This document shows positions 9,291 through 18,250 of a stretch of DNA of 64,000 nt, piece after piece. The translations under genes were made by a program, and so were the position numbers. This stretch comes from Pseudomonas oryzae (GTDB taxonomy: Bacteria > Pseudomonadota > Gammaproteobacteria > Pseudomonadales > Pseudomonadaceae), in NCBI RefSeq assembly GCF_900104805.1, contig NZ_LT629751.1, positions 806,001 through 870,000 on the forward strand, written 5' to 3'. Numbering within the stretch: position 1 is the stretch's first letter; each line of letters begins with the position of its first letter. The notes under the pieces are model-generated. The model saw nothing but the letters and a program-made list of their open reading frames with translations. It had not been told where the DNA came from and searched no databases.

Positions 9291-9698
9291 TCAGTGGCGC
9301 GGGCTGTCGTCCGGCAGGGCGAGCAGCTGCTTCTCGCGTTCCCAGTCGAATGGCTCGTCATTCTCCTCGGCGGCGAAGCGGCGCTCGTCGAGCTGCTGAT
9401 ACAGCTCGATTTCCTCGTCCGGCATGTAGTGCAGGCAGTCGCCGCCGAAGAACCACAGCAGGTCGCGCGGCACCAGGTGGGCGATCTGCGGGTAGCGGTG
9501 GAACACCTGGACGATCAGCTCCTGGCCCTGGCCCATGGCATCCTCGGTTTGCCGCGGCAGGTCGGCGAGCAGCTCGTCGAAGCGCTCGAGGAACAGTGCG
9601 TGGTTTTCCTCCGGCACCTGTTCGGCCTCGCCCAGAGCGGCCAGGATGGTGCGCAGGTGGGCGAGCAGGGCGAGGTGATGGTCGAGGTAGTTGGCCAT
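9291..9698 (-). CDS. Small acidic conserved protein (PA2817-like, unknown function)
   Basis: This 135-residue acidic soluble protein starts MANYLDHHLALLAHL. It is helical throughout, with a conserved-looking FFGGDCLHYMPDEEIELYQQLDE segment around residues 84-106 that resembles what is annotated as the PA2817 family in Pseudomonas. It has no signal peptide and no catalytic motif that I know. The start at 9698 is preceded by an AGGA ribosome site. It is divergent from the ABC exporter genes, 152 bp apart, and convergent with the tRNA unit. Codon usage is that of the core genome. Confidence 0.7.
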   Translation of the reverse strand: MANYLDHHLALLAHLRTILAALGEAEQVPEENHALFLERFDELLADLPRQTEDAMGQGQELIVQVFHRYPQIAHLVPRDLLWFFGGDCLHYMPDEEIELYQQLDERRFAAEENDEPFDWEREKQLLALPDDSPRH

Positions 9699-9850
9699 TG
9701 AAGGGAGTCCTGAGTGAAACGGCCGGCGAGTATAACAGTCCGGACTCGCTGCGCCCGACGGTCGCGGAGGCCGTCCGGGTGGACGGCAAGGTTGCATTTG
9801 TCGGCCGCAGCCCCTATCTAGTGCACTCTTTTTTCGCGCGTGTAGCCTTC

Positions 9851-10780
9851 ATGACCCCCGCATTGACTATCCGCCAGTTGACCAAGACCTACGGCAACGG
9901 CTTCCAGGCTCTCAAGGGCATCGATCTGGAGGTCGCCGAAGGCGACTTCTTCGCCCTGCTCGGCCCCAATGGGGCTGGCAAGTCCACTACCATCGGCATC
10001 CTCTCCACCCTGGTGAACAAGACCGGTGGCAGCGTCGAGGTATTCGGTCACGACCTCGACCGCGACCCTTCCGGGCTCAAGCGTTGCCTCGGCGTGGTGC
10101 CCCAGGAGTTCAACTTCAACCAGTTCGAGAAGGCCTTCGACATCCTGGTCGCCCAGGCCGGCTACTACGGCATCCCGGCGCGCATCGCCGGCGAGCGGGC
10201 AGAGAAGTATCTGACCGAACTGGGGCTGTGGGACAAGCGCAACGTGCCGACGCGGATGCTCTCCGGCGGCATGAAGCGCCGCCTGATGATCGCCCGCGCA
10301 CTGATCCACCAGCCGCGCCTGCTGATCCTCGATGAGCCGACCGCCGGGGTGGACATCGAGCTGCGCCGCTCGATGTGGGGCTTCCTCACCGAGCTCAACG
10401 AGCAGGGCATCACCATCATCCTCACCACCCACTATCTCGAGGAGGCCGAGCAGCTGTGCCGCAACATCGGCATCATCGACCATGGCCGCATCGTCGAGAA
10501 CACCAGCATGCGTGAGCTGCTGATGAAGCTGCACGTGGAGACCTTCCTGCTCGATCTGCGCAGCCCGCAGCAGGGAGTGCCGCGCCTGGAGGGCTATCCG
10601 GTGCAACTGGTCGACCCGCTGACCCTCGAGGTGCAGGTGGAGAAGAGCCAGGGAGTGAACGCGCTGTTCGCCCAGCTCGCCGCGCAGGGCATCGAGGTGC
10701 TCAGCCTGCGCAACAAGACCAACCGCCTGGAGGAGCTGTTCGTCTCCCTGGTGGCCAAGAATCTCGCCGGAGGCCAGTGA
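9851..10780 (+). CDS. ABC-2 type exporter, ATP-binding subunit
   Basis: This 309-residue nucleotide-binding protein has Walker A GPNGAGKST near residue 38, Q-loop VVPQEF near 83, signature LSGGMKRRL near 140, Walker B LLILDEPTAGVD near 160 and the switch His in TTHYLEEA near 198. It belongs to the CcmA/DrrA-type family, and the last 90 residues form a DrrA-like C-terminal extension. It works with the permease encoded next, whose ATG follows the stop codon without a gap. The substrate is unknown. The ATG at 9851 is chosen because a much longer open frame upstream runs through the tRNA genes and is spurious. Confidence 0.93.
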   Translation: MTPALTIRQLTKTYGNGFQALKGIDLEVAEGDFFALLGPNGAGKSTTIGILSTLVNKTGGSVEVFGHDLDRDPSGLKRCLGVVPQEFNFNQFEKAFDILVAQAGYYGIPARIAGERAEKYLTELGLWDKRNVPTRMLSGGMKRRLMIARALIHQPRLLILDEPTAGVDIELRRSMWGFLTELNEQGITIILTTHYLEEAEQLCRNIGIIDHGRIVENTSMRELLMKLHVETFLLDLRSPQQGVPRLEGYPVQLVDPLTLEVQVEKSQGVNALFAQLAAQGIEVLSLRNKTNRLEELFVSLVAKNLAGGQ

Positions 10781-11560
10781 ATGTCCGTTGAACTGCAAGC
10801 CAACTGGGTGGCGCTGCAAACCATCGTACGCAAGGAAGTGCGCCGCTTCATGCGCATCTGGCCGCAGACCCTGCTGCCGCCGGCGATCACCATGGTTCTG
10901 TACTTCGTCATCTTCGGCAATCTGATCGGCCGGCAGATCGGCGACATGAACGGCTTCTCCTACATGGAGTACATCGTTCCCGGCCTGATCATGATGTCGG
11001 TGATCACCAACTCCTACGGCAACGTGGTGTCGAGCTTCTTCGGCACCAAGTTCCACCGCTCCATCGAGGAGCTGATGGTTTCGCCGACCTCGCCGCACGT
11101 GATCCTCGTCGGCTTCGTGATCGGCGGCGTGCTGCGCGGCCTGGCGGTGGCGGCCATCGTTACCGGCCTGTCGCTGTTCTTCACCCATCTGCAGATCCAT
11201 CATGCTGTGGTGACCTTCGCGGTGATCCTGCTGGCGGCGACCATCTTCTCGTTGTGCGGGTTCATCAACGCGGTCTACGCACGCAACTTCGACGATATCT
11301 CGATCATCCCGACCTTCGTGCTGACCCCGCTGACCTACCTCGGTGGAGTGTTCTACTCGATCAGCATGCTGCCGGAGTTCTGGCAGACGGTGTCGCTGGC
11401 CAACCCGATCCTGCATATGGTCAACGCCTTCCGCTACGGCATCCTCGGCGTCTCCGACATCCATATCGGCACCGCCATCGGCCTGATGCTGCTGGCTGCC
11501 AGCGTGCTCTATGCGGTCAGCTACCAGTTGCTCAAGCGCGGCACCGGTATGCGCCAGTAA
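10781..11560 (+). CDS. ABC-2 type exporter, permease subunit
   Basis: This 259-residue integral membrane protein has six hydrophobic segments (about residues 31-51, 62-82, 108-132, 145-165, 172-195 and 228-248) and the ABC-2 signature region with FRYGILG near 214. It begins with ATG immediately after the TGA of the ATPase gene, so the two are translationally coupled and form an exporter. In P. aeruginosa the homologous pair lies at PA2812/PA2811 as I recall. The substrate is unknown, and no periplasmic partner is encoded nearby. Confidence 0.92.
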   Translation: MSVELQANWVALQTIVRKEVRRFMRIWPQTLLPPAITMVLYFVIFGNLIGRQIGDMNGFSYMEYIVPGLIMMSVITNSYGNVVSSFFGTKFHRSIEELMVSPTSPHVILVGFVIGGVLRGLAVAAIVTGLSLFFTHLQIHHAVVTFAVILLAATIFSLCGFINAVYARNFDDISIIPTFVLTPLTYLGGVFYSISMLPEFWQTVSLANPILHMVNAFRYGILGVSDIHIGTAIGLMLLAASVLYAVSYQLLKRGTGMRQ

Positions 11561-11635
11561 GGGCGACCGCCGGGCGGGCTTGCCTTTGCCGTCGGCGGCC
11601 GTCAGTCTTCATCTTTTCGCTTCCCGAGTTTCGCA

Positions 11636-12465
11636 ATGGCGCAAGACGTCCACCATTCCCCGCTGGGCAAGACCACCGAATACGTGGCCGAGTACGCCCC
11701 CGAGCTGCTATTCCCCATCCCGCGCGAGCCCAAGTGGCGCGAGCTGGGCATCGACCCGCAGGCGCTGCCGTTCCAGGGCGTCGACCTGTGGAACTGCTAC
11801 GAGCTTTCCTGGCTGAACGCCAAGGGCAAGCCGCTGGTGGCGATCGGCGAGTTCGCCATCCCCGCCCATTCGCCGTGCATCATCGAGTCGAAGTCGTTCA
11901 AGCTGTACCTCAACTCGCTCAACCAGACCCGCTTCGCCAGCCGCGAAGCGCTGGTCGAGGTGCTGGCGCGCGACCTGTCGGCGGCAGCCGGTGCGCCGGT
12001 GGCGGTGCGGGTGCGCACGCTGGACGAGGTGGCGGAGGAGGGCGTGGCGCACCCGGCTGGCGAGTGCCTGGACGATCAGGATATCGCCATCGACTGCTAC
12101 GGGCCGCCGGATGCCGGCCTGCTGCTCTGCGATCGCTCGCGTCCGGTCAGCGAGGTGCTGTACAGCCACCTGCTGAAGTCCAACTGCCCGGTCACTGGTC
12201 AGCCGGACTGGGGGACGGTGGTGATCGATTATGTCGGTCCGGCGCTGGATCGTGCCGCGCTGCTGGCTTACATGGTGTCGTTGCGCATGCATGGCGACTT
12301 CCACGAGCAGTGCGTGGAGCGCATCTATCTCGATCTCAAGGCGTTGCTGGCACCGGAGCGGCTGACCGTGCACGCCCGCTATGTGCGGCGGGGGGGCTGG
12401 ACATCAATCCCTACCGCAGCACCCACTCGGTCGGCCTGGACAACCGACGCTTGGTTCGCCAGTAA
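11636..12465 (+). CDS. queF: 7-cyano-7-deazaguanine reductase QueF, frameshifted near the 3' end
   Basis: QueF (two-domain type, about 275 residues) reduces preQ0 nitrile to preQ1 amine with NADPH in queuosine synthesis. The substrate and NADPH motif [12 protein letters not shown] is near residue 85, and the nucleophilic Cys of [16 protein letters not shown] is near 184. At the G-run 12390-12396 the frame is wrong: the initial frame reads RRGG then WTSIPTA and ends at 12475. The frame with one more G continues with the family tail [22 protein letters not shown]-like text (the conserved LDINP motif) to a stop at 12463-12465. Seven G are present where eight are expected. Either the sequence has a homopolymer error or the gene is truly broken. 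Everything before the run is intact. Confidence 0.9.
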
Positions 12466-12474
12466 GCACGCATG

Positions 12475-12505
12475 AAAAAGCCGGACTGAAGCAGTCCGGC
12501 TTTTT
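12475..12505. terminator. Bidirectional intrinsic terminator between queF and the DUF4404 gene
   Basis: GCCGGACT (12480-12487) pairs with AGTCCGGC (12493-12500) around GAAGC. The stem is preceded by five A and followed by five T, so it can stop transcription from both convergent genes. Confidence 0.85.
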
Positions 12506-12523
12506 CATATGCGGATATGGGGC

Positions 12524-12790
12524 TCAGATGCCCATGTTGGCCAGCGTCTGCAGGATCGAGCGCAGGCTGCCCGCCAGGGTCGGGTGGCTGGCCTCGAAGC
12601 GCTCGACCGCCAGATTGACGCCGTCCACCAGGCTGGCGTCCGGCTCGCTGGCGATCTCGCGGGCCAGCTGTACTTCGATTTCGCTCATCAGCTCGATCAG
12701 CGCGGCCTTGTCCTCGTCGTTCAGCGGCGGATCTTCGGCCAACTGATCGCGGAGGTCTTGCAGTTGCTGCTGGAGTTGGCGTTCGGGCAT
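12524..12790 (-). CDS. DUF4404 family protein
   Basis: This 88-residue acidic helical protein begins MPERQLQQQLQDLRDQL. It matches my memory of DUF4404, a small Pseudomonas family of unknown function. The heptad-like first half suggests a coiled coil, and the C-terminus contains VERFEASHPTLAGSLRSI, a conserved-looking segment. An AAGGAAG ribosome site precedes the ATG at 12790. It has no signal peptide or membrane part and is convergent with queF across a shared terminator. Confidence 0.75.
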   Translation of the reverse strand: MPERQLQQQLQDLRDQLAEDPPLNDEDKAALIELMSEIEVQLAREIASEPDASLVDGVNLAVERFEASHPTLAGSLRSILQTLANMGI

Positions 12791-12950
12791 GACGATCTTC
12801 CTTCTGCGGTGGAGGGGTGGCGACACCGATCGCGGCCCCATGAACAACAGACTAACCCAGCCTAAGCTCAAACGGGTGATCGGCATCAAGCGGACGCCGG
12901 TCGGTTGTGGCTGCAAAAACTTTACACCTCGATATACTGCGCGGCTTGAT

Positions 12951-12976
12951 GCGGTCGGCCAACGAAGGCCGACCGC
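12951..12976 (+). other. Perfect 10-bp hairpin in the mlaA leader
   Basis: GCGGTCGGCC (12951-12960) and GGCCGACCGC (12967-12976) form a perfect stem with a six-base loop, ending 11 bases before the AAGGAG ribosome site of mlaA. There is no T-run, so it is more likely an mRNA-stability or translation element than a terminator. Confidence 0.5.
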
Positions 12977-13000
12977 GCCGACTGTTCAAGGAGAAAGCTC

Positions 13001-13702
13001 ATGCGCAAGACGTGCGCTCAGTGGCTGCTGTGTTCGGCCCGCCTGCTGGCGGTGGCCGGCCTGGCCGTGTTGCCGGTCGTCAGCCAGGCCAGCGAGGAAG
13101 ACCCCTGGGAGTCCTTCAATCGCCCGGTCTTCGTGTTCAACGACAAGCTGGATACCTATGCCCTCAAGCCGCTGGCGCAGGGCTACCAGGCGGTGACGCC
13201 GCAGTTCGTCGAGGACGGCATCGGCAACTTCTTCGCCAACGTCGGCGAGATCGGCAACTTCGCCAACGACATGCTGCAGGGCAAGTTCCACGATGCTGGC
13301 GTCGACACCGCCCGCTTCCTGTTGAACAGCACGATCGGTGTGCTCGGTTTCGTCGATGTCGCCACCCGTGCCGGGCTGCAGCGCAACGACGAGGACTTCG
13401 GCCAGACCTTCGGCGTTTGGGGCGTGAGCAGCGGTCCCTACCTGATGCTGCCGTTCTTCGGTCCGAGCAACCCGCGGGATGCCATCGGCCTGATTCCGGA
13501 CAGCATGGCCAGCTTCAAGGGCCGTATCAGCGATGTGCCGACGCGCAACACCGTGCGGGCGGTCGACATCATCGACACCCGCGCGGACCTGCTGTCGGCC
13601 GAGAAGGTGATCACCGGCGACAAGTACGTGTTCATCCGCAACGCTTACCTGCAGAACCGCGAGTTCAAGGTCAAGGACGGCCAGGTCGAGGACGACTTCT
13701 GA
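13001..13702 (+). CDS. mlaA: MlaA/VacJ family outer-membrane lipid asymmetry protein
   Basis: This 233-residue envelope protein corresponds to the outer-membrane component of the Mla retrograde phospholipid transport system. Diagnostic motifs are DPWESFNRPVFVFND after the signal peptide, NVGEIGNFANDMLQGKF near residue 80, RFLLNSTIGVLGFVDVA near 105, and the GVSSGPYLMLPFFGPS segment near 147. The N-terminal signal ends at about VVSQA/SEE and has no lipobox cysteine, unlike E. coli MlaA, so this form appears to be a non-lipidated exported protein. The start at 13001 has a good AAGGAG site (12988-12993). The other mla genes are not nearby. Confidence 0.93.
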   Translation: MRKTCAQWLLCSARLLAVAGLAVLPVVSQASEEDPWESFNRPVFVFNDKLDTYALKPLAQGYQAVTPQFVEDGIGNFFANVGEIGNFANDMLQGKFHDAGVDTARFLLNSTIGVLGFVDVATRAGLQRNDEDFGQTFGVWGVSSGPYLMLPFFGPSNPRDAIGLIPDSMASFKGRISDVPTRNTVRAVDIIDTRADLLSAEKVITGDKYVFIRNAYLQNREFKVKDGQVEDDF

Positions 13703-13721
13703 GCACGCGGCCCGGGTTGCG

Positions 13722-13779
13722 GACGGAGCAGTCGGGAAACGGACGCTGTAAGCGTTTATTTCCCGGCCGGGCCTCCGTC
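13722..13779. other. Compound inverted repeat between mlaA and the RssB-like gene
   Basis: GACGGAG (13722-13728) pairs with CTCCGTC (13773-13779). Inside it CGGGAAA (13733-13739) pairs with TTTCCCG (13759-13765), and a short ACGCT/AGCGT stem caps the structure. There is no T-run. It may be an attenuator or the end of mlaA mRNA, 20 bases after the stop codon. Confidence 0.45.
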
Positions 13780-13894
13780 TTGAACCCTGTTGCCGATGCG
13801 AGTACTGTCGCGCCATACATCGGCCACCCCGAGTGGTCACCGAAGTCGAACACGTCTCCAAAGCCGCCCGCGGCGCCGTTTGCCTGGACGATTC

Positions 13895-15085
13895 ATGCAC
13901 ACAATCAGTGCCAAGCTGTTGGTCATTGACGATGACGTAGAGGTTCGTGCCAAGCTGCATGCCTACCTCGAAGATGCCGGATATTGTGTGTTGCAGGCGG
14001 CCGACGGCAGTCGCGGCCTGCAGCTTTTCGAGCTGGAACAGCCCGATCTGGTGATCTGCGATCTCGGTACCTCGGGGCTCGACGGCCTCGAGCTGATCCG
14101 CCAACTGGGTGAGCGCGACAACGGCGTGCCGGTGATCGTGACCTCCGCCGCCGGGGTGATGAGCGACGTCATAGAGGCCCTGCGCCTGGGCGCTGCCGAC
14201 TACCTGGTCAAGCCGCTGGACGATCTCGCCGTGCTCGAGCACTCGGTACGCCGTGCCCTGGATCGCGCCCGCTTGCGCCAGGAGAACCGCCGTTATCGAG
14301 AGCGCCTGGAGGCGACCAACCGCGAACTGCAGGCCAGTCTCAGCCTGCTGCAGGAAGACCAGAACGCCGGCCGCCACGTGCAGATGAACATGCTGCCGGA
14401 GACGCCCTGGCTGGCTGGCGATTTCCATTTCGCCCACTGCATCATTCCCTCGCTGTACCTGTCCGGCGATTTCGTCGACTACTTCCGCGTCGACGAGCGG
14501 CGCATCGGCTTCTATCTGGCCGATGTGTCGGGCCATGGCGCGTCGTCGGCGTTCGTCACCGTGCTGCTCAAGTTCATGACCACGCGGCTGCTCTACGAGT
14601 CGCGCCGCCATCGCAACCGCCCCATGCCGGAGTTCCACCCTTCCGATGTGCTCGGCCACATCAACCGTGGGCTGATCAACTGCAAGCTGGGCAAGCACGT
14701 GACCATGCTGGGCGGGGTGATCGACGAGAGCACCGGCAAGCTGACCTACAGCGTCGGCGGTCATCTGCCGCTGCCGGTCCTCTACAGCGACGGCGAGGCG
14801 CGCTATCTCGAGGGCCGCGGCCTGCCGGTCGGCCTGTTCGAGGAAGCCAGCTATGAGGATTACGAAATCCAGTTACCGGAGCATTTCAGCCTGACCCTGT
14901 TCTCCGACGGCATCTTCGACCTGCTGCCGGGCGAAACGCTCAAGGAGAAGGAGGCTACGCTGCCGCAGATGGTTCGTCAGGCCGGCGGCAGTCTGGAGGG
15001 GCTCAACCGGGTGTTCGGGCTGGCCAACCTCGGCGAGATGCCGGATGATATTGCCTTGCTGGTGCTGAGCAGGAAGTTTGCATGA
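13895..15085 (+). CDS. rssB: Response regulator with PP2C-type phosphatase domain (RssB-like)
   Basis: This 396-residue cytosolic protein has an N-terminal receiver (residues about 5-120) with acidic pocket IDDDVE, phospho-acceptor Asp in VICDLG near 55 and Lys in YLVKPLDD near 105. A coiled-coil linker of about 40 residues leads to a SpoIIE/PP2C-like domain with SGDFVDYF near 190, DVSGHG near 210, and a late FSDGIFDLLPG near 340. In Pseudomonas this architecture is the RssB-type adaptor or phosphatase tied to RpoS turnover, encoded with a STAS partner. The ATG at 13895 gives a receiver-first protein; the longer frame upstream is low-complexity. It overlaps the next gene by 4 bp, so the pair is co-translated. 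Confidence 0.85.
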   Translation: MHTISAKLLVIDDDVEVRAKLHAYLEDAGYCVLQAADGSRGLQLFELEQPDLVICDLGTSGLDGLELIRQLGERDNGVPVIVTSAAGVMSDVIEALRLGAADYLVKPLDDLAVLEHSVRRALDRARLRQENRRYRERLEATNRELQASLSLLQEDQNAGRHVQMNMLPETPWLAGDFHFAHCIIPSLYLSGDFVDYFRVDERRIGFYLADVSGHGASSAFVTVLLKFMTTRLLYESRRHRNRPMPEFHPSDVLGHINRGLINCKLGKHVTMLGGVIDESTGKLTYSVGGHLPLPVLYSDGEARYLEGRGLPVGLFEEASYEDYEIQLPEHFSLTLFSDGIFDLLPGETLKEKEATLPQMVRQAGGSLEGLNRVFGLANLGEMPDDIALLVLSRKFA

Positions 15086-15564
15086 GTACGGGTAAGATCC
15101 AGTTTGCCGAGCAGAATGGCACTTTCGTTCTCAAGTTCGTCGGTGAGGTGCGCCTGACCCTGTGTTCGGCCCTGGATGCCACCATCGAGCGGATCTTCGG
15201 GGCCCGCAATTTTTCCTCGATCATCATCGACCTGACGGAAACCTCCAGCATCGACAGCACCACCCTCGGCCTGCTGGCCAAGCTGTCGATCCTCTCGCGG
15301 CAGAAGATCGGCCTGCTGCCGACCCTGGTCAGCACCAACGCGGACATCTCCCGGTTGCTCGACTCCATGGGCTTCGAGCAGGTGTTCAACATGGTCGGCA
15401 CGCCGCTGCCCTGCCCGGAATGCCTGCGCGACCTGCCGGCTCAGGATCTCTCCGAGGAGCTGGTCCGGGCCAAGGTGCTGGAGGCGCATCGCATCCTCAT
15501 GGGCCTCAACGAGCACAATCGCGAGGCATTCAGCGATCTGGTCACGGCGCTGGAGCGCAACTGA
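15082..15564 (+). CDS. STAS-domain anti-sigma factor antagonist (RssC-like)
   Basis: This 160-residue soluble protein has an N-terminal STAS domain (about residues 1-105). The phosphorylatable serine lies in the ETSSIDSTTLGLLAK segment near residue 57, the typical SpoIIAA position. The last 50 residues are an additional helical tail. The ATG overlaps the stop of the upstream phosphatase-type regulator (ATGA at 15082-15085), strongly suggesting that the phosphatase acts on this protein in a partner-switching module affecting RpoS or another sigma factor. The matching P. aeruginosa pair is PA2798/PA2797 as I recall. No anti-sigma kinase gene is adjacent. Confidence 0.85.
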   Translation: MSTGKIQFAEQNGTFVLKFVGEVRLTLCSALDATIERIFGARNFSSIIIDLTETSSIDSTTLGLLAKLSILSRQKIGLLPTLVSTNADISRLLDSMGFEQVFNMVGTPLPCPECLRDLPAQDLSEELVRAKVLEAHRILMGLNEHNREAFSDLVTALERN

Positions 15565-15582
15565 TTCCGCCCTAAGCAAAAA

Positions 15583-15606
15583 GCCGACCCAGAGGTCGGC
15601 TTTTTT
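15583..15606. terminator. Intrinsic terminator after the STAS gene
   Basis: GCCGACC (15583-15589) pairs with GGTCGGC (15594-15600) around CAGA, followed by six T. A-rich sequence on the other side (CAAAAA) allows use by the convergent tal gene too. Confidence 0.88.
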
Positions 15607-15622
15607 GTATTGCGGCTTCGCC

Positions 15623-16552
15623 TCAGGCCTTGCCGGCCAGCAGCGCTTCCAGCTTCTCCTGGTCACGGGCGAACAGGCGGATGCCCTCGGCCAGCTTCTC
15701 GGTGGCCATGGCGTCCTCGTTCATCTTCCAGCGGAAGGCGCGCTCGTCCAGGCTCTCGCGGGGCTCGCCCCGGGCGGTCTCGGCGCTCAGGCGGCGCGGC
15801 AGCTCGCCCGCATCGCTGGCCAACTGCTGCAGCAGTTCCGGACTGATGGTCAGGCGGTCGCAGCCTGTCAGCTGCTCGATCTGGCCGAGGTTGCGGAAGC
15901 TCGCTCCCATCACCACGGTCGCGTAGCCGTTGGCCTTGTAGTAGTCGTAGATGCGCGTCACCGACTGCACGCCCGGGTCTTCGGCGCCGGCGAAGTCGCG
16001 CCCTTCGGCCTTCTTGTACCAGTCGTAGATGCGCCCGACGAAGGGCGAGATGAGGAACACCCCTGCGTCGGCGCAGGCCTGCGCCTGGGCGAAGCTGAAC
16101 AGCAGGGTCAGGTTGGTCTGGATGCCGTCGCGCTCCAGCTGCTCGGCGGCGCGGATGCCTTCCCAGGTCGAGGCGACCTTGATCAGCACCCGCTCGCGGC
16201 CGATGCCGGCGGCCTCGTACAGGCCGATCAGACGCTTGGCGCGCTCGATTGTGGCGGCGCTGTCGAAGGACAGCCGCGAATCCACCTCGGTGGATACCCG
16301 GCCAGGGATGATCTGCAGGATCTCGCTGCCGACGGAGACTGCGAAGCGGTCACAGGCCAGACCGAGATCCCGCCCGGCGCCGGCGATGGCGGCCTGCAGT
16401 TGCTCGGCATAGCGCGGCAGGGCGGCAGCCTTGAGCAGCAGCGAGGGGTTGGTGGTGGCGTCCACCGGCTGCAGGCGGGCGATGGCGTCGAAGTCGCCGG
16501 TGTCGGCGACCACGGTGGTGTACTGCTTGAGTTGCTCCAGCTTGGATGACAT
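15623..16552 (-). CDS. tal: Transaldolase
   Basis: This 309-residue enzyme of the non-oxidative pentose phosphate pathway transfers a dihydroxyacetone unit from sedoheptulose-7-phosphate to glyceraldehyde-3-phosphate in the cytoplasm. Visible are the [12 protein letters not shown] motif near residue 31, the Schiff-base lysine in [11 protein letters not shown] near 132, and [27 protein letters not shown] near 155-180. Length equals that of TalB-type enzymes (about 317). It is downstream of dusA on the same strand, 69 bp apart, and convergent with the STAS gene across a shared terminator. Firm call. Confidence 0.97.
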   Translation of the reverse strand: MSSKLEQLKQYTTVVADTGDFDAIARLQPVDATTNPSLLLKAAALPRYAEQLQAAIAGAGRDLGLACDRFAVSVGSEILQIIPGRVSTEVDSRLSFDSAATIERAKRLIGLYEAAGIGRERVLIKVASTWEGIRAAEQLERDGIQTNLTLLFSFAQAQACADAGVFLISPFVGRIYDWYKKAEGRDFAGAEDPGVQSVTRIYDYYKANGYATVVMGASFRNLGQIEQLTGCDRLTISPELLQQLASDAGELPRRLSAETARGEPRESLDERAFRWKMNEDAMATEKLAEGIRLFARDQEKLEALLAGKA

Positions 16553-16621
16553 CAGACGAAACCCTGTCGTTACAGATCATCCGACATTAACCGAGCCCCG
16601 TTCCCCGCTCAATGACCTTCT

Positions 16622-17632
<1,011 letters not shown>

Positions 17633-17718
17633 TCTCGAATATCTGATCATTGAGCTGTTTTGCTCGGTTTCGCTTGCTTCGTGCGACCGTTGCAACATTG
17701 TTGCACGTCCGGAATGAC

Positions 17719-18120
17719 ATGCTGCAAACGAAAGTGGGCACTAATGCTTCGAGGTCCCGCAAGAACGGCACCGCAGCTTACCTGGCGCAGGTTAGGTCAT
17801 GCGCGATGGTGGGCGAGTCTATCAGGAAGCCAAGACCTTCGACCGTAAGCAGACCACTCAGGTTTGGGGCCGGCGACGGGAAGCCGATCTGGCCGGGTCC
17901 GGTGCGCTCGAGCGCCTCAATCGAAGGGCGCGATGGTCTGGAAGATGATCGACCGGACTTGCTGAAGAGCTACAACACTACGAACTTGACCTCCGAATCG
18001 GCAGACAGACCGCGAGTCGGATGTGGCAATCCGCAGGCATGGGCTTTCAACTCTCCGCAGTCGAAGCTTGGACGAGTATCTGGCGTTGGGGTGAGTTCCA
18101 GGCTGTCTGCTCGCGACAGG
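17719..18120 (+). pseudogene. Decayed tyrosine-recombinase (integrase) N-terminal relic
   Basis: No intact gene exists between 17633 and 18250, but pieces in different frames read like the start of a phage-type integrase. They are KNGTAAYLAQVR (from 17764), then in another frame VYQEAKTFDRKQTTQVWGRR followed by EADLAGSGALERLNRRA (17819-17935), then after another shift LAEELQHYELDLRIGRQTAS (about 17957-18020). This is the usual order of the AP2-like arm-binding domain and the start of the core-binding domain in such integrases (compare text like TFDRKATAQAW and ALERLNR). The catalytic domain is missing, and frameshifts and stops break it. It is probably the scar of an element inserted at dusA. 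Identified by eye only. Confidence 0.6.
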
Positions 18121-18250
18121 GGCGCTGCATCGCGGCGATCACCAGGCTTACTTGACCTGACCGATGCGCGCCTTCGAAATCAGTGCATTGCCTCAAGGGT
18201 AGGCGGCGGTGAGCTGCGGCGCCGGCGAGGGCGCCGCAGCCGGGCGGGGT

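Noticed and set aside
11254-12389. Open frame on the plus strand overlapping the permease end and queF
   Set aside because: Only its last about 25 codons are real (the queF tail after the frameshift). The rest is an Arg/Ala-rich shadow of the true frames.
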